A DNA stretch of 42,836 nt from contig JBKECQ010000006.1 in NCBI GenBank assembly GCA_047974845.1, positions 1-42,836 on the forward strand. The letters are read 5' to 3'. Shown here one piece after another: positions 17,409 to 25,998 of this stretch (its first letter is position 1; each line of letters begins with the position of its first letter). The notes below the pieces were generated by a model, which was given only the letters and a program-made list of their open reading frames with translations, did not search any database and was not told where the DNA came from. The DNA comes from Aminipila sp047974845. GTDB taxonomy: Bacteria; Bacillota; Clostridia; Peptostreptococcales; Anaerovoracaceae. The translations under genes were made by a program, and so were the position numbers.

Positions 17409-17443
17409 AAACCTGCATTTTAGAAATGCAGGTTTCTTTTTTT
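17409..17443. terminator. Bidirectional terminator between recR and the yaaL-like gene
   Basis: AAACCTGCATTT (17409-17420), loop TAG, and AAATGCAGGTTT (17424-17435), followed by a C and eight T on the + strand and flanked by A-rich sequence on the other side. The left arm reaches the last base of the convergent gene's stop codon. Confidence 0.92.
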
Positions 17444-17680
17444 TGCTTGCTTTAACAGATGTGCATAGCGAGCTTTTTCTGCAAGGATGTCATATGTGGC
17501 ATAATCTATTAAGTCATTGTCCGTAATTTCATTAAAGTTGCGCTCTGAACGAGCTAATTTATTTTTTACTTCGTGTAGGCTCAGGATAATAGCATCATTT
17601 TCCGTCAGCTCAGGCTTTATGCCCATAAGTTTCTTATAAAGCTTTTCAGCAGTTTGAGTTAAAGTTGAAAATTGTACCAT
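17420..17680 (-). CDS. DUF2508 (YaaL-like) small protein
   Basis: An 86-aa, highly charged helical protein. Its core SERNFNEITDNDLIDYATYDILAEKARYAHLLKQAKK follows the DUF2508/YaaL pattern known from the recR-yaaL-bofA neighbourhood of Bacillus and Clostridium (a LIDYxIYxxxAxxxRYxxLLKxAK-like stretch). The function of the family is unknown. Here it lies between recR and bofA as usual but on the opposite strand, so it does not belong to the recR operon. GGAAAGGAAG precedes the ATG. The family assignment comes from pattern memory and should be tested with a profile search. Confidence 0.75.
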   Translation of the reverse strand: MVQFSTLTQTAEKLYKKLMGIKPELTENDAIILSLHEVKNKLARSERNFNEITDNDLIDYATYDILAEKARYAHLLKQAKKRNLHF

Positions 17681-17718
17681 ATGTATCTTCCTTTCCTTAG
17701 TTTACTAATTTATTCTAA

Positions 17719-17768
17719 TTTGTTCCATACTGTTTAATTCTATTTTGTGCCATATTGTCATATTCTAT
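17719..17768. repeat. Degenerate 25-bp tandem repeat in the yaaL-bofA gap
   Basis: Two imperfect units (17719-17743 and 17744-17768) share TTTGTxCCATAxTGT near the start and TTCTAT at the end, with about 20 of 25 positions identical. It lies between the divergent yaaL-like gene and bofA, where both promoters should be. Confidence 0.4.
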
Positions 17769-17798
17769 ACAAAGCTAATAAAAGGAAGTGAAAAAATT

Positions 17799-18065
17799 AT
17801 GGACACAGGTATGGAAGTTTTTATATTTTTATCTTATGCGGCTGGACTGCTTATTATATTTCTTTTAGCAAAATTATTTACCCTATCAGGTAAAATACTT
17901 GTAAAGCTAATTATTAACAGCGTGTGCGGTTTAATTATATTATTTGCGGTAAATTTAATTGGAGGTTATTTTGGCGTCCATATACCGGTAAATTTCATTA
18001 CCGGAGTTGGAGTTGGTACCTTGGGAGTGCCGGGATTAATACTGTTTTATCTGATAAGCCTTTAG
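17799..18065 (+). CDS. bofA: BofA-family protein (pro-sigma-K processing inhibitor family)
   Basis: An 88-aa membrane protein with three hydrophobic segments. Its end (NLIGGYFGVHIPVNFITGVGVGTLGVPGLILFYLI) matches the BofA consensus (N-iGg...i-iPiN...G-LGiPGl). In Bacillus, BofA holds the protease SpoIVFB inactive until late sporulation. The family also occurs in Clostridia whose sporulation is uncertain, so it suggests but does not prove spore formation. The ATG at 17799 has GGAAGTG upstream. The longer reading from 17745 has no ribosome binding site. A terminator follows. Confidence 0.88.
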   Translation: MDTGMEVFIFLSYAAGLLIIFLLAKLFTLSGKILVKLIINSVCGLIILFAVNLIGGYFGVHIPVNFITGVGVGTLGVPGLILFYLISL

Positions 18066-18489
18066 AATTAAAAAGCCATAGGAAAAAACTATAGTATGAT
18101 TAGTTTGCTGAATCCCTTGCAAAATTGGTGCTTTGCAGGGGATGTTTTTTTATAAAAAAATAAGAAAAAATATTAGTGTGCTAAGTTTTTTTTCTCTTTT
18201 AAAATTGTGTAATATAACTAAAAAAAAGATATTGTTAATGAAGAATAACAAAAAAATATAGGTAAAAGTTATATATAAATAAATAAAACTGATTCAAAAA
18301 CCTTGAAAAATAAAGAATTTAAGTTTTTATCTTGTATATTGTATAATTTCTTGTACAACTTGACTTTGTTATTAATATAGTATAAAGTATGTTCATTAGC
18401 GAAATTCAAAATGTTTAAAAAATAGTACAAAAAATATAACTATTTTGCGATATAAGTTAAAATTGATTAAACAGTTTATGGAGGAAAAA
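18066..18489. other. 424-nt intergenic region before nifJ
   Basis: No gene is seen. It holds the bofA terminator (18111-18151), then poly-A/T-rich DNA with an imperfect palindrome TTGTTA-N8-TAACAA (18232-18251), and weak promoter-like boxes before nifJ (TTGACT at 18360-18365 with TATAAA at 18381-18386, a 15-nt gap that is shorter than ideal). Confidence 0.8.
18111..18151 (+). terminator. Intrinsic terminator after bofA
   Basis: AATCCCTTGCAAA (18111-18123) pairs with TTTGCAGGGGAT (18132-18143), allowing one bulge or wobble, and is followed by seven T (18145-18151). Confidence 0.9.
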
Positions 18490-21400
18490 ATGACACAGAG
18501 CAGAATGAGGACTATGGACGGAAATACTGCGGCGGCACATGTATCTTATGCATTTACAGATGTTGCAGCAATTTATCCTATAACGCCATCATCAACTATG
18601 TCCGAGGTAGTGGATGAATGGTCAGCGTATGGAAGAAAAAATATCTTCGGACAGACTGTAAAGGTTGCAGAAATGCAGTCAGAAGCAGGTGCGGCAGGAA
18701 CTGTACATGGCTCTCTGGCAGCTGGGGCATTGACTACTACATATACATCATCACAAGGACTTCTTCTGATGATTCCAAATATGTATAAGATGGCAGGTGA
18801 GTTACTTCCGGCAGTATTTCATGTTGCGGCGAGAACTGTTGCCACTCATGCATTATGTATCTTTGGCGATCACTCTGATGTTATGGCAACAAGACAGACA
18901 GGCTTTGCCATGTTAGCATCCGGATCAGTGCAAGAAGTTATGGATTTAGGCGGAATTGCACATCTTGCTGCAATAAAATCTAGAGTACCATTCGTGCACT
19001 TTTTCGATGGATTTAGAACATCTCACGAAATACAGAAAATAGAAGTTATTGGCTATGAAGATTTTAAAAAGATGGTTGATAAAAAAGCTGTGCAGGATTT
19101 TAGGGATCGTGCATTAAACCCTGAACACCCGGTTGTAAGAGGTACAGCTCAAAATCCTGATATATTTTTCCAAGCACGTGAATCAGCAAATAAATACTAT
19201 GAAGCTGTTCCTGAAATTGTTGTAGAATATATGGACGAAATAAGCAAGCTTACAGGTAGAAGCTATAAGCCTTTTGATTATGTTGGAGCACCTGATTCGG
19301 AAAATGTTATTGTTGCAATGGGATCTGTTTGTGAGACTATTGAAGAGACAATGAATAAGCTTATATTAGAAGGACATAGAGTTGGACTTATTAAGGTTAG
19401 ATTGTATAGACCTTTTGTTAAGAAATACTTTATGGATGTTTTACCTAAAACTGTAGAACGTATAGCTGTTTTAGATAGAACTAAAGAACCCGGAGCTTTG
19501 GGAGAACCTTTATATCAAGATATAAAGACTATGCTTTATGGCGAAAGAAATGCTCCTGAAGTATATGGCGGACGTTATGGTCTTGGTTCAAAGGATACTA
19601 CACCGGGAATGATTCATGCTATTTATGATAACTTATACCATAAAAAACCTAAGAATCACTTTACCGTTGGTATTGAGGATGATGTGACAAGTTTATCACT
19701 TCCATACACAGAAGGGATTGCAAGAGAACCGGAAGGAACTATAAAATGTAAATTCTGGGGTCTTGGTTCTGACGGTACAGTTGGAGCAAATAAAACAGCA
19801 ATAAAAATAATAGGTGACAAGACTAACCTATATGCACAAGGGTACTTTGCATATGATTCTAAAAAATCCGGTGGTGTAACTATTTCACACCTAAGATTTG
19901 GCGAACACCCTATACAGTCTACATATTTAATAAATCAAGCAGATTTTGTAGCCTGTCACAATCAAGCATATCTAAGACAATACGATATGTTAAAGGATTT
20001 AAAGAAGGGCGGCACATTCTTACTAAACTGTATGTGGGAGAATGAAAAAGAGATTGCAGAGCATCTTCCTGCAAAGGTTAAAAGAGAATTAGCAAAGAAA
20101 AATATAAACTTTTATGTAATAGATGCATGGAAATATGCAGGAGAAATCGGATTGGGAAGCAGAATCAATATGATTATGCAATCCGCTTTCTTTAAACTAA
20201 CAAATGTTATTCCTATGGAACAAGCAGTTGAGTACCTAAAAGAAGGTATAGAAAAAACCTATAAGAAAAAGGGTCAAAACGTTGTTGAAATGAACTGGAA
20301 GGCTGTAGATGCAGGAGTTAATGGAATCAAAAAAATAAATGTTCCGGACGAATGGGTAAATGCAGAAAATCCAAAAGAAAAATTAGAAGTACTTCCTGAA
20401 TTCATTGAAGAGATTCTTATGCCTATGAATAAGCAGGAAGGGGACGACCTACCGGTTAGCGCCTTTTCAGGTAGAGAAGATGGAACTTTCCCTTCAGGTA
20501 CAAGTGCTTATGAAAAAAGAGGGGTTGCAATCTTGCTTCCTGAATGGAAAAAGGAAAATTGTATTCAATGTAATCAGTGTTCCTTCGTTTGTCCTCACGC
20601 TTCCATTCGACCTGTATTAGTAACAGAAGAAGAAAAGGAAAAAGCGCCTTTCACTTTTGAAACAGTTCCTGCAACAGGAAAAGGTCTTGAAAAACTTGAA
20701 TATAGAATGCAGGTTTCAGCTTTGGATTGCATGGGTTGTGGTAACTGTGCAGATATTTGTCCTGCTAAAGAAAAGGCATTGGTAATGAAGCCATATGCGG
20801 AAGTTGTAAAAGAGGCAGAAAACTGGAACTATAGCGTAAAGCTCCCTCTAAAGGACGGTAGGCTAAACAAGGAAACAGTAAAGGGAAGCCAATTTGCAAA
20901 ACCTTATTTGGAATTTTCAGGAGCTTGTGCAGGATGTGGAGAAACTCCGTACATCAAGCTTGTTACTCAGTTATTTGGTGATAGAATGCTTATTGCAAAT
21001 GCTACAGGTTGTTCATCAATTTGGGGTGCTTCTGCACCATCAACGCCTTATTGCAAGGATGAAAATGGTAGAGGACCGGCTTGGGCAAACTCACTGTTTG
21101 AAGATAACGCAGAATACGGTTACGGAATGTTGCTTGCATCTAAGCAGATGCGTGAAAAGATAGAACAGACCATGAGAGCTCTTATGGAACTGGATATTCC
21201 TGAAGATTTAAAAGAAGCTTTAGAAGAATGGCTGGAATATAAAAACGACGGAAAAGAGTCTAGGGCAAAGAGTGATAAAGTTATGGCCTGTATTGAAAAC
21301 CTAAAGACATCCGATGATGTAATTCAGATGTTATGCCAAAGAATAGTAGAAAATAAAGACTACTTGGTTAAAAAGTCAATTTGGGCTCTTGGTGGAGACG

Positions 21401-22023
21401 GATGGGCATACGATATAGGTTATGGTGGCTTGGATCACGTGTTGGCGTCCGGTGAAAATATAAATGTATTGGTATTTGATACTGAAGTATATTCCAATAC
21501 CGGTGGTCAGGCATCTAAGGCTACACCTGCCGCAGCAGTTGCTAAATTTGCAGCATCAGGAAAGAGAATTAAAAAGAAGGATCTTGGAATGATGGCTATG
21601 TCTTATGGCTATGTATATGTTGCTCAGGTAGGTATGGGAGCTGATAAAGCACAATTGCTTAAGGCTATAACAGAGGCAGAAGCATACGATGGACCATCAC
21701 TGATTATCGCATATTCACCATGTATAAATCATGGACTAAAGAAGGGTATGGGAAAATCACAAGAAAATATTAAAGAAGCAGTAGATTCAGGATATTGGCA
21801 TTTATATAGATTCAATCCTGAGCTAAAGAAGAAGGGCAAGAATCCATTTATATTAGATTCAAAGGCACCAACTGCTAGCTTCAAGGACTTTATTCTTAGC
21901 CAAGTAAGATATTCTTCTCTTTCAAGAGAATTTCCGGAAGTAGCAGAAAAATTATTTGCTATGACCGAAGAAAATGCAAAAGAGAAGTATGAAGCATATA
22001 AGAAGATGTCTGAAGATAAATAA
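18490..22023 (+). CDS. nifJ: Pyruvate:ferredoxin (flavodoxin) oxidoreductase
   Basis: This enzyme converts pyruvate and CoA to acetyl-CoA and CO2 and reduces ferredoxin, the central pyruvate step of strict anaerobes. It is the single-chain homodimeric form, 1177 aa. Near the N-terminus is YPITPSS (29-35). Two 4Fe-4S ferredoxin motifs lie at C691-x2-C694-x2-C697-x3-C701 and C747-x2-C750-x2-C753-x3-C757. The domain VI cluster begins at C813-x2-C816 (CAGCGETPY). The thiamine-diphosphate site is GGDGWAYDIGYGGLDH with NTGGQASKATP. The ATG at 18490 has GGAGG 5 nt upstream. It is monocistronic, with its own terminator. Confidence 0.98.
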   Translation: MTQSRMRTMDGNTAAAHVSYAFTDVAAIYPITPSSTMSEVVDEWSAYGRKNIFGQTVKVAEMQSEAGAAGTVHGSLAAGALTTTYTSSQGLLLMIPNMYKMAGELLPAVFHVAARTVATHALCIFGDHSDVMATRQTGFAMLASGSVQEVMDLGGIAHLAAIKSRVPFVHFFDGFRTSHEIQKIEVIGYEDFKKMVDKKAVQDFRDRALNPEHPVVRGTAQNPDIFFQARESANKYYEAVPEIVVEYMDEISKLTGRSYKPFDYVGAPDSENVIVAMGSVCETIEETMNKLILEGHRVGLIKVRLYRPFVKKYFMDVLPKTVERIAVLDRTKEPGALGEPLYQDIKTMLYGERNAPEVYGGRYGLGSKDTTPGMIHAIYDNLYHKKPKNHFTVGIEDDVTSLSLPYTEGIAREPEGTIKCKFWGLGSDGTVGANKTAIKIIGDKTNLYAQGYFAYDSKKSGGVTISHLRFGEHPIQSTYLINQADFVACHNQAYLRQYDMLKDLKKGGTFLLNCMWENEKEIAEHLPAKVKRELAKKNINFYVIDAWKYAGEIGLGSRINMIMQSAFFKLTNVIPMEQAVEYLKEGIEKTYKKKGQNVVEMNWKAVDAGVNGIKKINVPDEWVNAENPKEKLEVLPEFIEEILMPMNKQEGDDLPVSAFSGREDGTFPSGTSAYEKRGVAILLPEWKKENCIQCNQCSFVCPHASIRPVLVTEEEKEKAPFTFETVPATGKGLEKLEYRMQVSALDCMGCGNCADICPAKEKALVMKPYAEVVKEAENWNYSVKLPLKDGRLNKETVKGSQFAKPYLEFSGACAGCGETPYIKLVTQLFGDRMLIANATGCSSIWGASAPSTPYCKDENGRGPAWANSLFEDNAEYGYGMLLASKQMREKIEQTMRALMELDIPEDLKEALEEWLEYKNDGKESRAKSDKVMACIENLKTSDDVIQMLCQRIVENKDYLVKKSIWALGGDGWAYDIGYGGLDHVLASGENINVLVFDTEVYSNTGGQASKATPAAAVAKFAASGKRIKKKDLGMMAMSYGYVYVAQVGMGADKAQLLKAITEAEAYDGPSLIIAYSPCINHGLKKGMGKSQENIKEAVDSGYWHLYRFNPELKKKGKNPFILDSKAPTASFKDFILSQVRYSSLSREFPEVAEKLFAMTEENAKEKYEAYKKMSEDK

Positions 22024-22080
22024 TGTTATCCTTCTACGGAAAACGTAGAACAAAATAAAAAAATCGCAAAAAACCTTAAG

Positions 22081-22122
22081 AAAACGAAGTGTTTGCTTTA
22101 ATTAGCAGGGCTTCGTTTTTTT
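22081..22122 (+). terminator. Intrinsic terminator after nifJ
   Basis: AAAACGAAG (22081-22089) pairs with CTTCGTTTT (22111-22119) around a loop that can itself pair partly (TTTGC with GCAGG), followed by a T run to 22122. Its T run is also the start of the first 31-bp repeat. Confidence 0.85.
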
Positions 22123-22179
22123 ATATGCTTATAACCGGCATTCACTGATTTTTATATGCTTATAACCGGTATTCACTGA
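22118..22179. repeat. Two tandem 31-bp repeats
   Basis: Units 22118-22148 and 22149-22179 differ at one position only (CCGGCATTC versus CCGGTATTC). Each runs from TTTTTATATGC to ATTCACTGA. They lie between the nifJ terminator and the ABC exporter operon. Confidence 0.9.
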
Positions 22180-22285
22180 AAATAAATGCGCAAAATAATA
22201 ATTACCATAAATTTAATAAAACCAACAGTTTTTGAAGTTTTGTTCATAGTAATTTCTAAAATTTTTTTATATTATTATTGCATAA

Positions 22286-22300
22286 ACAACACGTTGTTGT
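22286..22300. promoter_or_regulatory. Palindrome, candidate TetR operator of the exporter operon
   Basis: ACAACA-CGT-TGTTGT, 6-bp perfect arms with a 3-bp centre, just after the AT-rich TATTATTATTG stretch that probably holds the -10. Its place near the transcription start of an operon ending in a TetR gene suggests autoregulation; this is inference. Confidence 0.4.
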
Positions 22301-22355
22301 ACTTAATTTTTTAATTGTATTTCTTGGAGAAGTACGTGGTGGGGAAGTGAGTAAA

Positions 22356-23078
22356 GTGGAAAATTGTATTGTTCTTCACAATATAAACAAATGTTTTGGA
22401 AAGCACAAGGTTTTAAACAATGTCAATATTGAAGTCCCGTATGGAGCTATTTATGGTATGCTTGGACCCTCTGGGTGCGGAAAAAGCACCACTGTAAAAA
22501 TAGTTGCGGGAATATTAGATGCAACTTCAGGTGAGGCCGTTGTATTAAATGAGAGGATGCCCAATTTACAGTTAATGAATGATATAGGGTACATGGCGCA
22601 ATCTGATGCATTGTATGAGGATCTTACTGCCAGAGAAAACATGGAGTTCTTTGGTAGTTTGTACGGAATGAGTAAAGGACAAATACTAAATAGAACTTTA
22701 GAGGTCTCAAATATTGTAAATCTGGAGAATTCTTTAGATAAGAAAGTTTCGGAATTCTCAGGAGGCATGAAGAGGAGGCTGTCTTTAGCATTGTCAGTAT
22801 TACACAGCCCAAAACTTTTAATATTGGATGAACCAACAGTAGGGATAGACCCCTTGCTTAGAAAAAGTATATGGGAAGAACTTTATAAGATGTCTGACCG
22901 AGGGATTACTATTTTAGTTACTACACACGTAATGGACGAAGCTGAAAAATGCTCTCACTTAGTGATGATGCGAGAAGGCAGTCTGATTGCTTCCGGAACT
23001 CCGGGTGAGATACAGCAGAAGGCAGATGCTAAAAACCTTGAGGATGCATTTTTATTCTTTGCAGGAGGCGATGAATAG
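22356..23078 (+). CDS. ABC transporter ATP-binding protein
   Basis: The nucleotide-binding subunit of an ABC-2-type exporter. It shows Walker A GPSGCGKST, Q-loop YMAQSDALY, signature EFSGGMKRRLSLA, Walker B LLILDEPTVGIDP and H-loop TTHVMDEAE. The start is uncertain: the reading frame is open from an ATG at 22278 that lacks a ribosome binding site, while GTG codons at 22347 and 22356 follow GTGGGG. I chose 22356, which gives 240 aa and a normal N-terminus. It is the first gene of an exporter operon with a permease, a membrane-fusion protein and a TetR regulator. The order and parts resemble E. coli ybhGFSR with its TetR regulator. Confidence 0.92.
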   Translation: MENCIVLHNINKCFGKHKVLNNVNIEVPYGAIYGMLGPSGCGKSTTVKIVAGILDATSGEAVVLNERMPNLQLMNDIGYMAQSDALYEDLTARENMEFFGSLYGMSKGQILNRTLEVSNIVNLENSLDKKVSEFSGGMKRRLSLALSVLHSPKLLILDEPTVGIDPLLRKSIWEELYKMSDRGITILVTTHVMDEAEKCSHLVMMREGSLIASGTPGEIQQKADAKNLEDAFLFFAGGDE

Positions 23079-23151
23079 CTATGATTAAGACATTCAAGTA
23101 ATAATTTTAATAGAGTTTAGTCTAAAAATTTATGTAAAGGAGGAAATTTCT

Positions 23152-24171
23152 ATGTTTCATATGGTAAGAGTTCGTGCACTAGCAAAACGTATATTGACAC
23201 AGCTTTCTCATGATAAAAGAACTCTGGCTTTGATGTTGATAGCACCCCTTCTTATTTTGACATTGTTACATTTTGTATTTGAGGGAGCGGAAAACACTAT
23301 TCTAATAGGGAATATTAACGTGCCTGAAAGCTTTTCAGAGGGACTGAGACAAAATAATGTGATTACAAGTAACTGTGAAAATGAATATGAGCTGGAGAAA
23401 GGCAAATTAACTGCTGTTGTTACCATGGAAAGTGGAAGGGTAAAGGCATGGATTGATGGGAGCGATACCACCAAGGCAAATAGTGCTATTAAGGCAATTC
23501 AAGCAGCAACAATGCCCACGGTTGTAAGACGTCCTGATTTAAATATGGATATTACCTATGTATATGGCGAGGAAAATTTATCATTGTTTGATAACTTTGC
23601 GGCAATATTAATGGGATTTTTAGTGTTCTTTTTAGTATTTCTTATTTCGGGAATATCATTTTTAAAAGAAAGAACTACGGGAACCTTGGAAAAAATCTTA
23701 TCTACACCAATTGAAAGGTGGGAAGTCGTAACAGGATATGTATTAGGATTTGGTTTGGTAAATGTAATTCAATCTATAGTTATATCTGTATATCTGGTAT
23801 ATGTTCTAAAGGTAATGATGGTTGGCTCTCTTTGGTTAGTATTGCTAATCACTTTGTTTACGGCTATAACTGCCTTAACCCTAGGAATACTGGTATCCAC
23901 TGCAGCGAACTCAGAATTTCAGATGATACAGTTTATACCAATTATTATTGTGCCGCAAGCTTTTTTTACAGGATTATTTACTTTACCCACAAGTCTTCAG
24001 GCCATTGGATATTGTATGCCGCTTTACTACTCAGCAGAGGCTTTAAAGGGTGTAATGCTGAGAAATGAAGGATTCTTAGAAATACTGCCAGACCTAACCA
24101 TATTGGCAATATTGTCCTTGATTTTTATGCTATTGAATATAAGGATGTTAAAGAAGTATAGAAGAATATAA
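23152..24171 (+). CDS. ABC-2-type permease
   Basis: A 339-aa integral membrane subunit that pairs with the ATPase upstream. One membrane segment near residues 25-45 is followed by a large extracytoplasmic domain (about 48-145), then five hydrophobic segments. The typical ABC-2 loop GISFLKERTTGTLEKILSTPIERWEVV follows the second segment, and FFTGLFTLPTSLQAIGYCMPLYYSAEALKGVMLR lies before the last one. AAAGGAGG stands 8 nt before the ATG. Only one permease gene is present, so the transporter probably uses a permease homodimer. Substrate unknown. Confidence 0.92.
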   Translation: MFHMVRVRALAKRILTQLSHDKRTLALMLIAPLLILTLLHFVFEGAENTILIGNINVPESFSEGLRQNNVITSNCENEYELEKGKLTAVVTMESGRVKAWIDGSDTTKANSAIKAIQAATMPTVVRRPDLNMDITYVYGEENLSLFDNFAAILMGFLVFFLVFLISGISFLKERTTGTLEKILSTPIERWEVVTGYVLGFGLVNVIQSIVISVYLVYVLKVMMVGSLWLVLLITLFTAITALTLGILVSTAANSEFQMIQFIPIIIVPQAFFTGLFTLPTSLQAIGYCMPLYYSAEALKGVMLRNEGFLEILPDLTILAILSLIFMLLNIRMLKKYRRI

Positions 24172-24235
24172 TTTTCAAGTGTGAATTAATTTGTAATTAA
24201 TAATGGGGCAAAGCCATTTTATAGGAGGAGTTCCA

Positions 24236-25192
24236 ATGAAAAATTTAAAAGTTAAAAAGGTATTAGTACCAATAGTAATTATTTTGATTGTTTTAATATT
24301 TTATTATTTTGGAGTTAGAGATAAATCCGAGTTTCTAGGGCAGGTAGAAGGAGTAATAGTTTCCCATCCATCAGAAATATCAGGTAAGATTATTGAAAGC
24401 AATATAAGCTTAGGTCAAGAGATAAAAAAAGGTGATACTATTGCCGTAATAGATAATACTAATCAGAAGTATGTAGTGGAACAGCTTGAGTTGAATCTAA
24501 AAAAAACAAAGTTGGCAAAAGCCAATAGCAAAAGAGGTACAGGGGGGATAGCCGATAATAACTATACCGCGGCAAAAGCAGGGTATGACAACGCTGTTGT
24601 TGTTGTAGGAAAGGCTAAAATTGATTTTGATCAGGCTAATAAATTATATAAAGTTGAAGCCTTAACAAAGAATGAATTTGATAGTGCAAAATTGGCATAT
24701 GATTTAGCTATGAACTCTTTAAAGGAGGCTGAAGCTAAGCTGAGTAATACTAAGGATGAAACCTCAGGCGATTTAGCAGAGCTGGATATAAGACTGTTGG
24801 AAAGCCAACTAAACCAGCAAAAAGAAATATTAAACAAATACGTTATAAAGGCGGCTTGTGATGGTATTGTTATGAGTAAAAATTATGTTGTAGGAGACAT
24901 GGTTAACCCGGGATATAATATTGCAGAGCTTTCTCCACAAAATGAAAAATATGCAGTTATTTATTTTCCTAAGGACAGACTGGAAGAAATATCATATAAT
25001 CAACAAGTAATGATTGTAGAAAATGGGAAGTCCCAAAAGGGCAATATAAAATATATTGATGTAAAATCACAATATACCCCTAAAGAATTGCAGAATACAG
25101 CAAACCGTAACCAAGAGTCTGTAAGAGTAAAGGTGCTAATACCCGAAGAGTTTAAAATAAATATTGGACAAAAAATAGAAGTTAGATTTTAA
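24236..25192 (+). CDS. HlyD/MacA-like membrane-fusion (adaptor) protein
   Basis: A 318-aa protein with one N-terminal membrane anchor (VLVPIVIILIVLIFYYFGV). A biotinyl-lipoyl-like domain is split in two: SEISGKIIESNISLGQEIKKGD at the start and NKYVIKAACDGIVMSKNYVVGDMVNPG after the hairpin. Between them is a long coiled coil (about residues 85-200). A beta-barrel domain closes the protein. Such adaptors link ABC exporters to the outside; in single-membrane bacteria they may act as extracytoplasmic guides. The ATG at 24236 has AGGAGG 7 nt upstream. The in-frame ATG at 24203 does not. Confidence 0.92.
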   Translation: MKNLKVKKVLVPIVIILIVLIFYYFGVRDKSEFLGQVEGVIVSHPSEISGKIIESNISLGQEIKKGDTIAVIDNTNQKYVVEQLELNLKKTKLAKANSKRGTGGIADNNYTAAKAGYDNAVVVVGKAKIDFDQANKLYKVEALTKNEFDSAKLAYDLAMNSLKEAEAKLSNTKDETSGDLAELDIRLLESQLNQQKEILNKYVIKAACDGIVMSKNYVVGDMVNPGYNIAELSPQNEKYAVIYFPKDRLEEISYNQQVMIVENGKSQKGNIKYIDVKSQYTPKELQNTANRNQESVRVKVLIPEEFKINIGQKIEVRF

Positions 25193-25202
25193 GGGGGAAA
25201 AT

Positions 25203-25787
25203 ATGTATCAGGAACGAGCAATGGACACAAAAAATAAGATTAAGAGGGCTTTTTTAGAATTGCATAAATGTAAGAGAATAGAAAAAATCAGCATTAAAGA
25301 AATTACCACCATAGCAGGTGTTAACAGAGGGACTTTTTATGCACATTATCTTGATATATATGACCTACAAGAAAAGATTGAAAATGAGATTATGTTAGGT
25401 TTTAAGGATAATGTTATACCAATGATTAGAGAATTAATAATAAATGGAAATTTAAATTATAATCTATTACCTAAAGACTTCTTCTATAATAATAAAGATG
25501 TTGTGGAGCTTTTTTTGGGGGAGGCTGCTGAGCCACGTGCAATAAAGAAACTGAAGGATTTTTTGAAGAGTAATGTGCTAACGGTTTTAGATTGTTCAGA
25601 CAAGTTAAGCAAAGAGGAAAAAAGGAATCTTGATTATGTGCTGGAATATGTTTCTTCTGCTCAAATGGCAATAGTAGGTATGTGGTTCAGAAATAATATG
25701 GAAATTCCCATGGATGAACTGGCGACAGTTGTCCAAAAAATCTCAATGGAAGGACCCATTACGTATTTAAAGAGTATTATCAGTTAG
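25203..25787 (+). CDS. TetR/AcrR-family transcriptional regulator
   Basis: A 194-aa regulator. The N-terminal helix-turn-helix (about residues 10-55) includes ISIKEITTIAGVNRGTFYAHYLDIYDL, a textbook TetR recognition region. The rest is a helical ligand-binding and dimer domain. It begins 10 nt after the membrane-fusion gene with a GGGGG ribosome binding site and ends the exporter operon, so it probably controls it. The palindrome at 22286-22300 is the best operator candidate. The last codons lie in a 27-bp tandem repeat that continues past the stop. Confidence 0.93.
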   Translation: MYQERAMDTKNKIKRAFLELHKCKRIEKISIKEITTIAGVNRGTFYAHYLDIYDLQEKIENEIMLGFKDNVIPMIRELIINGNLNYNLLPKDFFYNNKDVVELFLGEAAEPRAIKKLKDFLKSNVLTVLDCSDKLSKEEKRNLDYVLEYVSSAQMAIVGMWFRNNMEIPMDELATVVQKISMEGPITYLKSIIS

Positions 25788-25882
25788 AATATTATTTTCA
25801 AATATTACTGTTAGGATATTATTTGTAAATATTACTGTTAGGATATTATTTTTAAATCTCACTGTTAGTATAAAAATATATG
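25780..25882. repeat. 27-bp tandem repeat starting at the tetR stop codon
   Basis: Units begin at 25780, 25807 and 25834, and a partial one at 25861, in exact 27-bp steps. The core is ACTGTTAGGATATTATTT, then xTAAATATT. The first unit includes the last codons and TAG stop of the TetR gene. All copies keep the TAG in the same frame. Confidence 0.85.
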
Positions 25883-25961
25883 TACACATTACTATTGGTA
25901 TAGGGTCAATTTTATCCAAAACGGTGAGAATATAAGATTTTGGATATGACAAAGCATAAAT

Positions 25962-25998
25962 AAAAAACGGATTTCAAATTACTTGAAATCCGTTTTTT
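25962..25998. terminator. Bidirectional terminator between the tetR gene and the NSS transporter gene
   Basis: AAAAAACGGATTTCAA (25962-25977) pairs perfectly with TTGAAATCCGTTTTTT (25983-25998), a 16-bp stem with A and T runs at the ends, so it works for both convergent units. Confidence 0.93.

Larger units (their letters stand above)
22024..22355. other. 332-nt intergenic region between nifJ and the ABC exporter operon
   Basis: It contains a small hairpin (TTCTACG 22032-22038 with CGTAGAA 22044-22050), the nifJ terminator (22081-22122), two tandem 31-bp repeats (22118-22179), an AT-rich probable promoter area around 22245-22285 without clear boxes, and a palindrome at 22286-22300. No gene is seen. 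Confidence 0.8.

Noticed and set aside
18232..18251. TTGTTA-N8-TAACAA before nifJ as a Rex redox-sensor site
   Set aside because: Rex sites have six bases between these half-sites; here there are eight, in a very AT-rich stretch about 240 nt from the start codon.
20894..21163. An 89-codon frame inside nifJ on the same strand
   Set aside because: It is a shifted reading of strongly conserved nifJ sequence with no start signal of its own.
25767..25952. A minus-strand 61-codon frame with NNILTVI repeats
   Set aside because: It is produced by the 27-bp tandem repeat and overlaps the tetR end; no ribosome binding site or family likeness.
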